Of a stretch of DNA of 64,000 nt, positions 62,701 to 64,000 are shown piece after piece. The position numbers and the translations under genes are program-made. The notes beneath the pieces were generated by a model that made no database searches, was not told the DNA's origin, and was given only the letters and a program-made list of their open reading frames with translations. The DNA is from Oasisia sp. SBJ-2009. Taxonomy: Eukaryota > Annelida > Polychaeta > Sabellida > Siboglinidae. Positions within the stretch are counted from its first letter, which is position 1. Each line of letters opens with the position of its first letter. The stretch is from positions 37,879,322-37,943,321 of the forward strand of contig OZ024856.1 of the NCBI GenBank assembly GCA_964017155.1, given 5' to 3'.

Positions 62701-63299
62701 GAAATATCCAATGTTATTATCTTTTAAAACCACTTCAAAACCAATCTTTTTAGTACTCAGGTTGTACTGCTCCCAGTGGCAGAATGAATATTAAGAAACA
62801 CTGTTTTGGATAGATGTATGACTATGTTCAAGACACAGTAACCCAACTTGTGATATATTATCAGGAGTTGAAACCTTCAGATGTTCAATTCAAACTTGTT
62901 CATGTATAATGGATCTTGTCAGTTACAGTGATGTTGGTACTGAGTGGTTTTATGTCCTCAATGCTCTTACTCATTTCACTGCTTTAGTATTTACAGGTAT
63001 TGTTTCAGTTTTGAGTCCTACTACAAGCTTCATTGGACCTTTTGGAATCTGAAATAAAACATATGTATTGTCTGACCAGTAAACAGTATCCACAGTCACA
63101 GTGGTCAGCTCGTGTCCAGTGGCTGGTGTACTCACTGCTGGCGGAGCGGTTGAAGGCGTCCCCTGGCTGCTGGTGCTGGGAGGCAGCCAGCAGGGGAGAC
63201 AGGAGTTTACCCAGCAACAGGAGGATGCTCTCTATCACCTCACTGGCACTCTGTCCCGTCAGAGACTTCTGGCCCAGTGCTGTGAGCAGCACAAACACC
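20247..63299 (-). CDS. BIRC6: BIRC6 (BRUCE/Apollon) E2/E3 ubiquitin ligase, 3' 39 exons
   Basis: BIRC6 is a giant membrane-associated inhibitor of apoptosis that acts as a hybrid E2/E3. It binds caspases, SMAC and HTRA2 and ubiquitinates them and LC3. The minus strand carries 39 phase-compatible exons, 9,094 bp, giving about 3,030 residues to a stop at 20,247-20,249; human BIRC6 has 4,857. Strong family matches include [16 protein letters not shown] (e14), [12 protein letters not shown] (e17), ITADLVAP (e20), [20 protein letters not shown] (e27), [13 protein letters not shown] (e29) and the UBC domain (e34-e38) with the catalytic Cys at 23,872-23,874. The BIR domain and about 1,800 N-terminal residues lie beyond the right edge. 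One intron uses a GC donor. The exon set rests on consensus, phase and recalled homology, so individual boundaries may be off. Confidence 0.95.
21168..21302 (-). CDS. BIRC6: BIRC6 e38
   Basis: 45 codons, phase 0 at both ends; acceptor cttacacag, donor ctcaag|gtgcgc. It encodes [40 protein letters not shown] and CMALK, aligning with vertebrate VIHKHFYLKRVEIMAQCEEW and SSDKRVGRTMSHH just after the UBC fold. Confidence 0.96.
21340..22142. repeat. 33-bp minisatellite (intron between e37 and e38)
   Basis: About 23 units of CACTATAGATACATACTTCT plus ATATACTTGTCAT, some with an extra 10-base CACTATAGAT insert, giving a second-order pattern of 33- and 43-bp units. It lies about 35 bp from the e38 acceptor and does not contain it. 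The rest of the intron (22,143-22,651) is AT-rich. Confidence 0.95.
22652..22840 (-). CDS. BIRC6: BIRC6 e37, UBC domain C-terminal half
   Basis: 63 codons, phase 0 at both ends; acceptor atgtgccacag, donor aaggag|gtaact. It encodes [40 protein letters not shown] and [23 protein letters not shown], nearly identical to vertebrate BIRC6. Confidence 0.98.
22800..23330. repeat. 46-bp minisatellite seeded on the BIRC6 e37 acceptor
   Basis: About ten copies plus the genuine junction. On the minus strand each unit reads CATGTGCCACAG|GTACTCG and then TGTCAGTCCAGTCTCTGA, i.e. the acceptor plus the first nine codons of e37 (VLVSIQSLI) with few changes. Confidence 0.96.
23800..23877 (-). CDS. BIRC6: BIRC6 e36, UBC catalytic cysteine exon
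   Basis: 26 codons, much too short for an open-frame scan. Acceptor gtgtttcag, donor ctccag|gtaaac, phase 0. It encodes [18 protein letters not shown] and then SQTSSFLQ. The Cys codon at 23,872-23,874 is the position of the thioester-forming cysteine in vertebrate BIRC6 ([19 protein letters not shown]), so the E2 activity should be retained. Confidence 0.97.
24121..24884 (+). mobile_element. 764-bp dispersed element copy 1 (hAT-like ends?)
   Basis: Starts CAGGGGTAGAACT; the inward reading of the other end is CAGATGTAGAACT if it is taken to 24,886, a terminal inverted repeat of 11/13. TGCACAA occurs directly before (24,114-24,120) and after (24,885-24,891), a possible target duplication that overlaps the last TIR bases. 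The CAGGGGT start is reminiscent of hAT elements. Non-autonomous, with no transposase frame. A second copy lies at 30,475-31,198 in the opposite orientation. Confidence 0.7.
24954..25115 (-). CDS. BIRC6: BIRC6 e35, UBC core
   Basis: 54 codons, phase 0 at both ends; acceptor ttgtttgcag, donor ggcaag|gtgagg. It encodes [40 protein letters not shown] and [12 protein letters not shown]: the UBC beta-sheet with the YP.xPP motif and the [12 protein letters not shown] active-site approach (N-P-N-x-Y, the HPN-equivalent). Confidence 0.98.
25215..25410. repeat. Short 37-38-bp tandem repeat (intron between e34 and e35)
   Basis: Three to four units containing GGTTGTCATGGTTACATGTA and CAGTTGCTGCTGCTGAAT. 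The remainder of this intron is AT-rich and empty. Confidence 0.8.
25877..26091 (-). CDS. BIRC6: BIRC6 e34, UBC domain begins
   Basis: 215 bp, acceptor tgtctgtag, donor atgaag|gtttgt. It encodes [20 protein letters not shown] and, in the UBC domain, [20 protein letters not shown] and [16 protein letters not shown]. The second half is almost identical to vertebrate BIRC6. The intron between e33 and e34 carries the 52-bp array and a putative SINE head. Confidence 0.98.
26052..26535. repeat. 52-bp minisatellite seeded on the BIRC6 e34 acceptor
   Basis: Five near-identical units (internal ATG at 26,300, 26,352, 26,404, 26,456 and 26,508), and between these and the exon about four older, strongly diverged units (26,101-26,290). 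On the minus strand each young unit contains GTTGTCTGTAG|ACATGCTTGAG and then GTGGCACTGGAAGA, a copy of the acceptor and first codons of e34. Confidence 0.94.
26775..26872 (-). mobile_element. Possible tRNA-derived SINE head
   Basis: On the minus strand a GGTAGTGGTTGCAATGACC stretch (A-box-like) precedes a B-box-like GGTTTGAAGCC by a tRNA-like distance. No tail or body match was found. Weak. Confidence 0.25.
27102..27224 (-). CDS. BIRC6: BIRC6 e33
   Basis: 123 bp, acceptor tgcttgcag or its immediate vicinity, donor tttg|gtgagt. It encodes [20 protein letters not shown] and [15 protein letters not shown], which leads into DTFEM of e34 as vertebrate VAVMKKLQFDTFEM does. Confidence 0.93.
27232..27650. 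repeat. 29-bp minisatellite against the BIRC6 e33 acceptor
   Basis: About 14 units built from CAGTGTCTTACACAGCAAAC and variants (TGACACGGTGAACTACACAGTA). On the minus strand the unit TGTGTCGTTTGC-TGTGTAAGAC resembles TGTGTTGCTTGCAGCTGTGAAGAC, the true acceptor and exon start, minus the AG. Confidence 0.9.
27747..27812. repeat. 31-bp-arm hairpin (intron between e32 and e33)
   Basis: TGTGTCACTCTTAGCATATG followed by TCCTGAAATCC pairs with its reverse complement after a four-base loop (AATA), with one mismatch in 31. The fold could be a MITE remnant or a small-RNA hairpin; nothing decides between these. Confidence 0.85.
27916..28046 (-). CDS. BIRC6: BIRC6 e32
   Basis: 131 bp, too short for a standard open-frame scan. 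Acceptor tggttgccag, donor tcaa|gtgagg. It encodes a basic linker ([17 protein letters not shown]), then [20 protein letters not shown]; vertebrates have LLVPDIQKTAEIVYAATTS. The 628-bp intron between e31 and e32 has only short diverged repeats near 28,560-28,670. Confidence 0.94.
28675..28858 (-). CDS. BIRC6: BIRC6 e31
   Basis: 184 bp, acceptor tgccctcag, donor ctcaa|gtaagt. It encodes [20 protein letters not shown] and [16 protein letters not shown], matching vertebrate [19 protein letters not shown] and LLAKMKTCVDTYTNRL. Confidence 0.97.
28862..29930. repeat. 1.07-kb minisatellite against the BIRC6 e31 acceptor
   Basis: Units of 18-21 bp (GGTACAGACAGTACAGGGG and variants with CAC for TAC). 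No stop codons occur in three minus frames, so spurious frames of up to 453 codons run through it into e31. The minus-strand unit is pyrimidine-rich and resembles the e31 polypyrimidine tract (TGCTGTCTGCCC). The rest of the intron, to 30,291, decays into diverged copies. Confidence 0.95.
30292..30463 (-). CDS. BIRC6: BIRC6 e30
   Basis: 172 bp, acceptor ttctgtgcag, donor ctcag|gtgagt. It encodes [17 protein letters not shown] and [20 protein letters not shown], matching vertebrate [10 protein letters not shown] and [20 protein letters not shown]. Confidence 0.97.
30475..31198 (-). mobile_element. Dispersed element copy 2 (intron between e29 and e30)
   Basis: In reverse complement this matches 24,121-24,884 in the same order, with indels. 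It starts with the same CAGGGGTAGAAC end (at 31,198) and shares ATTTATTTTACTAG, TGCCTAAGAAAA, TTTATCAGTAAAT, GACTTGGGATTCAGTTACAC and CTAGTCTGCCCT. It lacks a clear second terminus; its far end reaches to within about 15 bp of the e30 acceptor. Confidence 0.7.
31328..31561 (-). CDS. BIRC6: BIRC6 e29
   Basis: 78 codons, phase 0 at both ends, without a methionine. Acceptor tgctgtag, donor ctccag|gtttgt. A low-complexity Ala/Thr/Asn/Gly start leads into [20 protein letters not shown] and [11 protein letters not shown], a BIRC6 hallmark. The 706-bp intron before it shows nothing. Confidence 0.97.
32268..32482 (-). CDS. BIRC6: BIRC6 e28
   Basis: 215 bp, acceptor atttcgtag, donor aggag|gtagga. It encodes [40 protein letters not shown] and [13 protein letters not shown], nearly identical to vertebrate BIRC6. 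The 582-bp intron between e27 and e28 holds nothing recognised. Confidence 0.97.
33065..33281 (-). CDS. BIRC6: BIRC6 e27
   Basis: 217 bp, acceptor ttgtttgtag, donor gggag|gtatgt. It encodes [20 protein letters not shown] and [25 protein letters not shown]. This is nearly identical to vertebrate BIRC6. Confidence 0.97.
33771..34024 (-). CDS. BIRC6: BIRC6 e26
   Basis: 254 bp, acceptor gacattgcag, donor tacgag|gtaagt. It encodes [20 protein letters not shown] and [20 protein letters not shown], then [31 protein letters not shown] is a family signature. The 473-bp intron before it is AT-rich and empty. Confidence 0.95.
34498..34620 (-). CDS. BIRC6: BIRC6 e25, ubiquitin-like insert continued
   Basis: 123 bp, too short for a standard open-frame scan. 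Acceptor ctcctctag, donor aagg|gtgagt. It encodes [20 protein letters not shown] and [15 protein letters not shown], aligning with the vertebrate QPLPAEMTLAQLL segment. The 533-bp intron between e24 and e25 is AT-rich. Confidence 0.92.
35154..35300 (-). CDS. BIRC6: BIRC6 e24, start of the ubiquitin-like insert
   Basis: 147 bp, acceptor tgctgtag, donor gccac|gtgagt. It encodes basic [13 protein letters not shown] (vertebrates have RPPSRRGRTIPD), then [14 protein letters not shown]. The latter part begins the region reported as a ubiquitin-like fold in BIRC6 structures. Confidence 0.93.
35405..38937. repeat. 3.5-kb satellite of 44/42-bp units with 782-bp higher-order period (intron between e23 and e24)
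   Basis: About 80 monomers; the long form is GACAGACTGAATTTTTGGCC followed by GCACTGTTTATGATGCTTCAGTAC (44 bp), and the short form lacks two bases near the start (42 bp). The variant CAGGGTGAA recurs with its T at 36,513, 37,295, 38,077 and 38,859, each exactly 782 bp apart, equal to 18 monomers if five are short. A few diverged monomers reappear at 39,391-39,590. Confidence 0.96.
38938..39390 (+). mobile_element. Insertion splitting the satellite, containing dispersed repeat copy 2
   Basis: About 450 bp of unrelated sequence interrupts the satellite. Its last 223 bp (39,168-39,390) match 9,172-9,394 in reverse orientation. The bases CAGTA occur on both sides of the insert, which could be a short target duplication, but the satellite itself contains this motif. 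No coding capacity. Confidence 0.6.
39391..39590. repeat. Detached diverged satellite monomers
   Basis: Four to five monomers of the 44-bp satellite with more substitutions than the main array, decaying into unique sequence by 39,590. Confidence 0.85.
39941..40087 (-). CDS. BIRC6: BIRC6 e23
   Basis: 147 bp, acceptor tctctttcag, donor gctg|gtgagt. It encodes [20 protein letters not shown], then a poorly conserved acidic linker ([20 protein letters not shown]). The 735-bp intron before it is purine-rich near 40,330-40,500, with no element recognised. Confidence 0.85.
40823..41059 (-). CDS. BIRC6: BIRC6 e22
   Basis: 237 bp, acceptor ctgctccag, donor ctcag|gtcagt. It encodes [50 protein letters not shown] and [20 protein letters not shown], clearly the vertebrate counterpart. 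Confidence 0.96.
41175..41460 (+). mobile_element. 3' end of a non-LTR retrotransposon
   Basis: The plus strand encodes the end of a LINE reverse-transcriptase [18 protein letters not shown], then [20 protein letters not shown], and after a one-base frame break [11 protein letters not shown]. The AP.LWN.LP and LK..LKTHL motifs are characteristic of this protein end in many invertebrate LINEs. It is followed by AATAAA and an ATT-rich tail. The copy is 5'-truncated, frameshifted and inactive, and lies antisense in the BIRC6 intron between e21 and e22. Confidence 0.75.
41649..41793 (-). CDS. BIRC6: BIRC6 e21
   Basis: 145 bp, acceptor tggctgcag, donor cacg|gtacgt. It encodes [20 protein letters not shown] and [20 protein letters not shown], as in vertebrate BIRC6. 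The intron before it (41,794-42,417) is AT-rich with no recognised element. Confidence 0.95.
42418..42617 (-). CDS. BIRC6: BIRC6 e20
   Basis: 200 bp, acceptor ctgtttgccag, donor acaaag|gtctgt. It encodes [20 protein letters not shown] and [28 protein letters not shown] and MKDWLGG are BIRC6 signatures. Its 5' edge is duplicated in the array at 42,608-43,105. Confidence 0.95.
42608..43105. repeat. Minisatellite seeded on the BIRC6 e20 acceptor
   Basis: About a dozen units of roughly 36-56 bp. On the minus strand each holds CTGTTTGCCAG (or CTGTTCGCTAG) followed by ACAAGGGCCTGTGTATCAC, which is the true acceptor plus the first exon bases. The remaining bases (TGCTGATCTCTGT) also resemble the exon's next codons. 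Confidence 0.93.
43436..44055 (-). CDS. BIRC6: BIRC6 e19
   Basis: 620 bp, acceptor cgcccctag, donor gtcgg|gtcagt. It encodes [30 protein letters not shown], then [19 protein letters not shown] (as in vertebrates), [20 protein letters not shown] and a low-complexity Gly/Ser/Arg tail. The donor was set by phase with e20; the open frame runs on to 43,350. The intron before it (44,056-44,644) is AT-rich and empty. Confidence 0.93.
44645..44872 (-). CDS. BIRC6: BIRC6 e18
   Basis: 228 bp, acceptor tctgtgacag, donor ctcag|gtagtg. It encodes [20 protein letters not shown], then [20 protein letters not shown] and [10 protein letters not shown], matching the conserved HLHCVAAILWHSYE region of vertebrate BIRC6. 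The intron between e17 and e18 (44,873-45,440) is AT-rich. Confidence 0.95.
45441..45543 (-). CDS. BIRC6: BIRC6 e17
   Basis: 103 bp, too short for a standard open-frame scan. Acceptor catgtgtag, donor gtcag|gtgggt. It encodes [43 protein letters not shown] is a family signature. The intron between e16 and e17 (45,544-46,205) is AT-rich with a short (AT/GT) microsatellite near 46,020-46,080. Confidence 0.93.
46206..46459 (-). CDS. BIRC6: BIRC6 e16
   Basis: 254 bp, acceptor tgttgacag, donor ctctg|gtgtgt. It encodes [30 protein letters not shown] and [20 protein letters not shown], helical repeats conserved in BIRC6. The intron before it (46,460-47,573) contains one degenerate arm of the foldback element and an AT-rich middle. 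Confidence 0.95.
46563..46628. mobile_element. Degenerate single arm of the foldback element
   Basis: Similar to the right arm of the 17,549-17,772 element (shared TAGCTGA, GGTCAAAA and GTAAGTTAA), with many substitutions and no opposite arm. Confidence 0.5.
47574..47853 (-). CDS. BIRC6: BIRC6 e15, beta-sandwich domain continued
   Basis: 280 bp, acceptor tcccctcag, donor accag|gtaggt. It encodes [60 protein letters not shown] and GFTAFGDTG, the second half of the beta-sandwich. It agrees closely with the vertebrate sequence as I remember it. Confidence 0.95.
47925..48185. repeat. Pyrimidine-rich CTCACCCACCCATCCA-type array (intron between e14 and e15)
   Basis: Degenerate 4-bp-based repeat (ACCC, ACTC, ATCC), after a short (CT)n. 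It lies about 70 bp from the e15 acceptor. All three plus frames are open (His/Pro/Thr repeats) but are not coding. Confidence 0.92.
48407..48607 (-). CDS. BIRC6: BIRC6 e14, beta-sandwich domain
   Basis: 201 bp, acceptor cgtgtttcag, donor ggcca|gtaagt. It encodes [40 protein letters not shown] and [15 protein letters not shown]. Together with e15 this looks like a discoidin/carbohydrate-binding-like beta-sandwich, one of the folds reported in BIRC6 structures, and it is among the best-conserved stretches here. Confidence 0.94.
48714..49004 (+). repeat. Dispersed repeat copy in the intron between e13 and e14
   Basis: Matches the copies at 51,566-52,070 in the same orientation; about 290 bp. 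Unclassified. The rest of this intron is unremarkable. Confidence 0.75.
49379..49558 (-). CDS. BIRC6: BIRC6 e13
   Basis: 180 bp from acceptor cgagacag; it encodes [20 protein letters not shown] and [11 protein letters not shown], ending FAPLG at donor ctcg|gtacgg. A second, phase-compatible acceptor (ctgtctgtcag) lies 15 bp upstream and would add five residues. That upstream acceptor is also the seed of the array at 49,574-49,700. Confidence 0.85.
49562..49700. repeat. 35-bp minisatellite carrying the e13 acceptor
   Basis: About four units, each containing on the minus strand TGTCTGTCAG|GCGGTGTC, the pyrimidine tract and AG of the upstream e13 acceptor plus following bases. The frame of e13 stays open through the array. 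Confidence 0.85.
50204..51258 (-). CDS. BIRC6: BIRC6 e12 (largest exon)
   Basis: 1,055 bp, acceptor tctgttccag, donor gatgg|gtacgt. It begins [20 protein letters not shown], continues with helical repeats, and then has a low-complexity insert with nine glutamines (about 50,733-50,762) and Ala/Ser/Thr-rich sequence. It then resumes conserved helices ([40 protein letters not shown]). The Gln run is coded by a CAG-rich repeat and is likely polymorphic. Confidence 0.92.
51566..52070 (+). repeat. Two tandem copies of a dispersed repeat (intron between e11 and e12)
   Basis: The block 51,768-52,070 matches 48,714-49,004 over its length (shared TATTGCGGTTAAC, TTTTGAAACTGGATGTTTTG and CCTTCAACATG). 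The block 51,566-51,767 is a third, shorter and more diverged copy lacking the first 70 or so bases. No coding capacity was recognised. Confidence 0.75.
52215..52345 (-). CDS. BIRC6: BIRC6 e11, with a GC splice donor
   Basis: 131 bp, acceptor ctgcggtag. It encodes [20 protein letters not shown] and ends LIYTLTAER. The donor is ag|gcaagt, a GC donor with otherwise ideal consensus. The only nearby GT (4 bp later) would leave phase 0, which does not fit e12, whereas the GC donor leaves two bases that join e12 as AGA. The 815-bp intron between e10 and e11 is AT-rich and empty. Confidence 0.83.
53161..53613 (-). CDS. BIRC6: BIRC6 e10
   Basis: 151 codons, phase 0 at both ends; acceptor gcacaccag, donor gcacag|gtgggg. 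It encodes [40 protein letters not shown] and [20 protein letters not shown], an armadillo-like helical region. The frame stays open past the donor for 22 codons, so the donor was chosen by phase with e11. A decayed copy of its 5' end lies upstream near 53,742-53,785. Confidence 0.88.
53742..53870. repeat. Decayed duplicate of the BIRC6 e10 acceptor region
   Basis: Compared with 53,600-53,735 this block repeats the first bases of e10, its acceptor and about 100 bp of upstream intron with many differences. The shared core includes ATCAGAAGAGT. In the duplicate the acceptor CAG has become AAG, and the first exon codon GTG has become TTG. Confidence 0.6.
54071..54244 (-). CDS. BIRC6: BIRC6 e9
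   Basis: 58 codons, phase 0 at both ends; acceptor ctgtgcccag, donor tatgag|gtgacc. It encodes [20 protein letters not shown] and a polar stretch ending FLSNMAQYE. Confidence 0.83.
54770..55463. repeat. 30-bp minisatellite next to the BIRC6 e8 donor
   Basis: About 22 copies of a unit containing TGCTAGACATCATG and TACCACATGTAAC, with ACATGT palindromes. Since 30 is a multiple of three, all frames give decapeptide repeats (such as [10 protein letters not shown]), which produces a spurious 208-codon minus-strand frame. Confidence 0.95.
55467..55620 (-). CDS. BIRC6: BIRC6 e8
   Basis: 154 bp, acceptor ttctgtacag, donor ctgaag|gtacgg. It encodes [20 protein letters not shown] and [18 protein letters not shown] 30-bp minisatellite begins a few bases after the donor. 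The e7-e8 intron (55,621-56,153) is AT-rich with no recognised element. Confidence 0.88.
56154..56439 (-). CDS. BIRC6: BIRC6 e7
   Basis: 286 bp, acceptor ttccaacag, strong donor gaa|gtaagt. It encodes [33 protein letters not shown], an [13 protein letters not shown] segment and ends WGPPK. The 487-bp intron before it is AT-rich and empty. Confidence 0.87.
56927..57076 (-). CDS. BIRC6: BIRC6 e6
   Basis: 150 bp, acceptor atgtttgcag, donor catgg|gtacct. It encodes [20 protein letters not shown] and an acidic, Ser-rich tail ([20 protein letters not shown]). The donor was set by phase with e7; the open frame itself continues to a stop at 56,871. The e5-e6 intron has no recognised element apart from a weak repeat near 57,096. 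Confidence 0.8.
57732..57915 (-). CDS. BIRC6: BIRC6 e5
   Basis: 184 bp, acceptor tgtcgctag, donor cgatg|gtaggt, one base carried over. It encodes [19 protein letters not shown], then [20 protein letters not shown] and a Gly/Trp-containing stretch. The intron before it (57,916-58,952) holds the SINE fragment. Confidence 0.88.
58380..58575 (+). mobile_element. SINE-related fragment in the intron between BIRC6 e4 and e5
   Basis: The segment from about 58,462 to 58,560 resembles the 3' body of the LRR1 intron 1 SINE (shared GTGTAACCTG, TGGAC and CTAA-TCTAGATCTAA blocks). Its 5' end has an A-box-like TGGTCAAGCAGC, but the B box is degraded and there is no tail. It is probably an older, diverged member. 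Confidence 0.5.
58953..59186 (-). CDS. BIRC6: BIRC6 e4
   Basis: 78 codons, phase 0 at both ends. [20 protein letters not shown] is followed by a Ser-rich acidic linker and [20 protein letters not shown], an armadillo-like helical stretch. The 498-bp intron between e3 and e4 is AT-rich, with a T tract at 59,330. Confidence 0.88.
59685..59983 (-). CDS. BIRC6: BIRC6 e3
   Basis: 299 bp, acceptor gtccaccag, donor tcgaag|gtattt. The internal alternative acceptor 10 bp downstream would break the frame. It encodes [19 protein letters not shown], then a basic helical segment ([20 protein letters not shown]) and a Gly-rich loop. Confidence 0.88.
60368..60478 (-). CDS. BIRC6: BIRC6 e2
   Basis: 111 bp, acceptor tctgttgcag, donor aacg|gtgagt. 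It encodes a hydrophobic helix [20 protein letters not shown] and an acidic end (EDVDRGKDN). Phase agrees with e1 and e3. The 2.66-kb intron before it contains a 44-copy satellite beginning 3 bp from the acceptor; its remaining part (62,242-63,135) holds nothing recognised. Confidence 0.8.
60481..62241. repeat. 1.76-kb satellite of 40-bp units against the BIRC6 e2 acceptor
   Basis: About 44 copies of CAGTGACACAGACACTTGAC plus AGTAACATCAGAGTGACTGG, with recurrent AAC/AGC and GTGACTGG/ATGACTGA variants. One pair of units near 61,530-61,590 is shortened. Confidence 0.97.
63136..63299 (-). CDS. BIRC6: BIRC6 e1
   Basis: First exon inside the window, 164 bp, after acceptor ctccttgcag; its first base completes a codon from an exon outside the window. 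It encodes [20 protein letters not shown] and continues with a Leu-rich helix, then a short Gln/Ser-rich linker. Donor gca|gtgagt. One base (A) is carried to e2. Confidence 0.8.
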
Positions 63300-63321
63300 C
63301 TGCAAGGAGAGGAGCAGGAGT

Positions 63322-64000
63322 CACGTCACTGGCAACAGGCAGTCACGTCACTGGCAACAGGCAGTCATGTCACTGGCAACAGGCAGTCACGTCACTGGCA
63401 ACAGGCAGTCACGTCACTGGCAACAGGCAGTCACGTCACTGGCAACAGGCAGTCACGTCACTGGCAACAGGCAGTCACGTCACTGGCAACAGGCAGTCAC
63501 GTCACTGGCAACAGGCAGTCACGTCACTGGCAACAGGCAGTCACGTCACTGGCAACAGGCAGTCACGTCCCTGGCAACAGGCAGTCACGTCACTGGCAAC
63601 AGGCAGTCACGTCACTGGCAACAGGCAGTCACGTCCCTGGCAACAGGCAGTCACGTCCCTGGCAACAGGCAGTCACGTCCCTGGCAACAGGCAGTCACGT
63701 CACTGGCAACAGGCAGTCACGTCACTGGCAACAGGCAGTCACGTCACTGGCAACAGGCAGTCACGTCACTGGCAACAGGCAGTCACGTCACTGGCAACAG
63801 GCAGTCACGTCACTGGCAACAGGCAGTCACGTCACTGGCAACAGGCAGTCACGTCACTGGCAACAGGCAGTCACGTCACTGGCAACAGGCAGTCACGTCA
63901 CTGGCAACAGGCAGTCACGTCACTGGCAACAGGCAGTCACGTCACTGGCAACAGGCAGTCACGTCACTGGCAACAGGCAGTCACGTCACTGGCAACAGGC
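63322..64000. repeat. 22-bp minisatellite running off the right edge
   Basis: At least 30 nearly identical copies of CACGTCACTGGCAACAGGCAGT, starting about 20 bp from the e1 acceptor. A few copies carry TCC for TCA. On the minus strand each unit contains CTGTTGCCAG, a weak acceptor-like string. Confidence 0.97.

Noticed and set aside
63322..64000. Regular 22-bp repeats considered as a CRISPR array
   Set aside because: No unique spacers between repeats; head-to-tail minisatellite in an animal gene.

Overview
The window is nuclear DNA from an animal. Its genes are split by GT-AG introns, and it carries dinucleotide and tetranucleotide microsatellites, long minisatellites, a tRNA-derived SINE, a non-LTR retrotransposon tail and foldback elements. 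The protein families are metazoan. A lophotrochozoan invertebrate such as a mollusc is a reasonable guess, but nothing here proves the phylum.

Layout. Positions 1-12,000 are mostly non-coding, with (CA)n and (GGAC)n arrays, dispersed-repeat copies and no convincing gene. At 12,073-12,244 (minus) lies the first coding exon of a two-pore-domain potassium channel of the TWIK type; its remaining exons were not found. About 1.4 kb away, in the head-to-head direction, starts LRR1 (plus, 13,610-18,199). It has five exons and 424 codons and encodes the substrate receptor of the CUL2 ubiquitin ligase that unloads the replicative helicase. The rest of the window, 63,299 down to 20,247 on the minus strand, is the 3' part of BIRC6 (BRUCE/Apollon), the giant anti-apoptotic E2/E3 ubiquitin ligase. 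I could chain 39 consecutive exons whose reading phases all agree. They give about 3,030 residues, including the UBC domain with its catalytic cysteine; the amino-terminal part, with the BIR domain, lies beyond the right edge. LRR1 and BIRC6 are tail to tail, with poly(A) signals only about 120 bp apart.

The most unusual signal is where the minisatellites sit. Several tandem arrays start at an exon-intron junction, and in at least five cases the repeated unit contains a copy of the junction itself (splice site plus the first or last exon bases). These are BIRC6 local exons 13, 20, 34 and 37 (acceptors) and LRR1 exon 2 (donor). BIRC6 exon 10 has one decayed extra copy, and a further array is seeded on the LRR1 stop-codon region. 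The result is a run of decoy splice sites next to the true one. Arrays beside exons 1, 2, 8, 31 and 33 abut the junction on the intron side. Other findings are a 3.5-kb satellite with a 782-bp higher-order period, a GC-AG intron supported by reading phase, dispersed-repeat pairs in inverted orientation, a 224-bp foldback element and a nearly perfect 31-bp-arm hairpin.

Exon numbers for BIRC6 are local to this window (e1 is the first seen, e39 the last). Splice sites were chosen by eye from consensus, reading phase and recalled similarity to vertebrate BIRC6; no alignment or RNA evidence was available.
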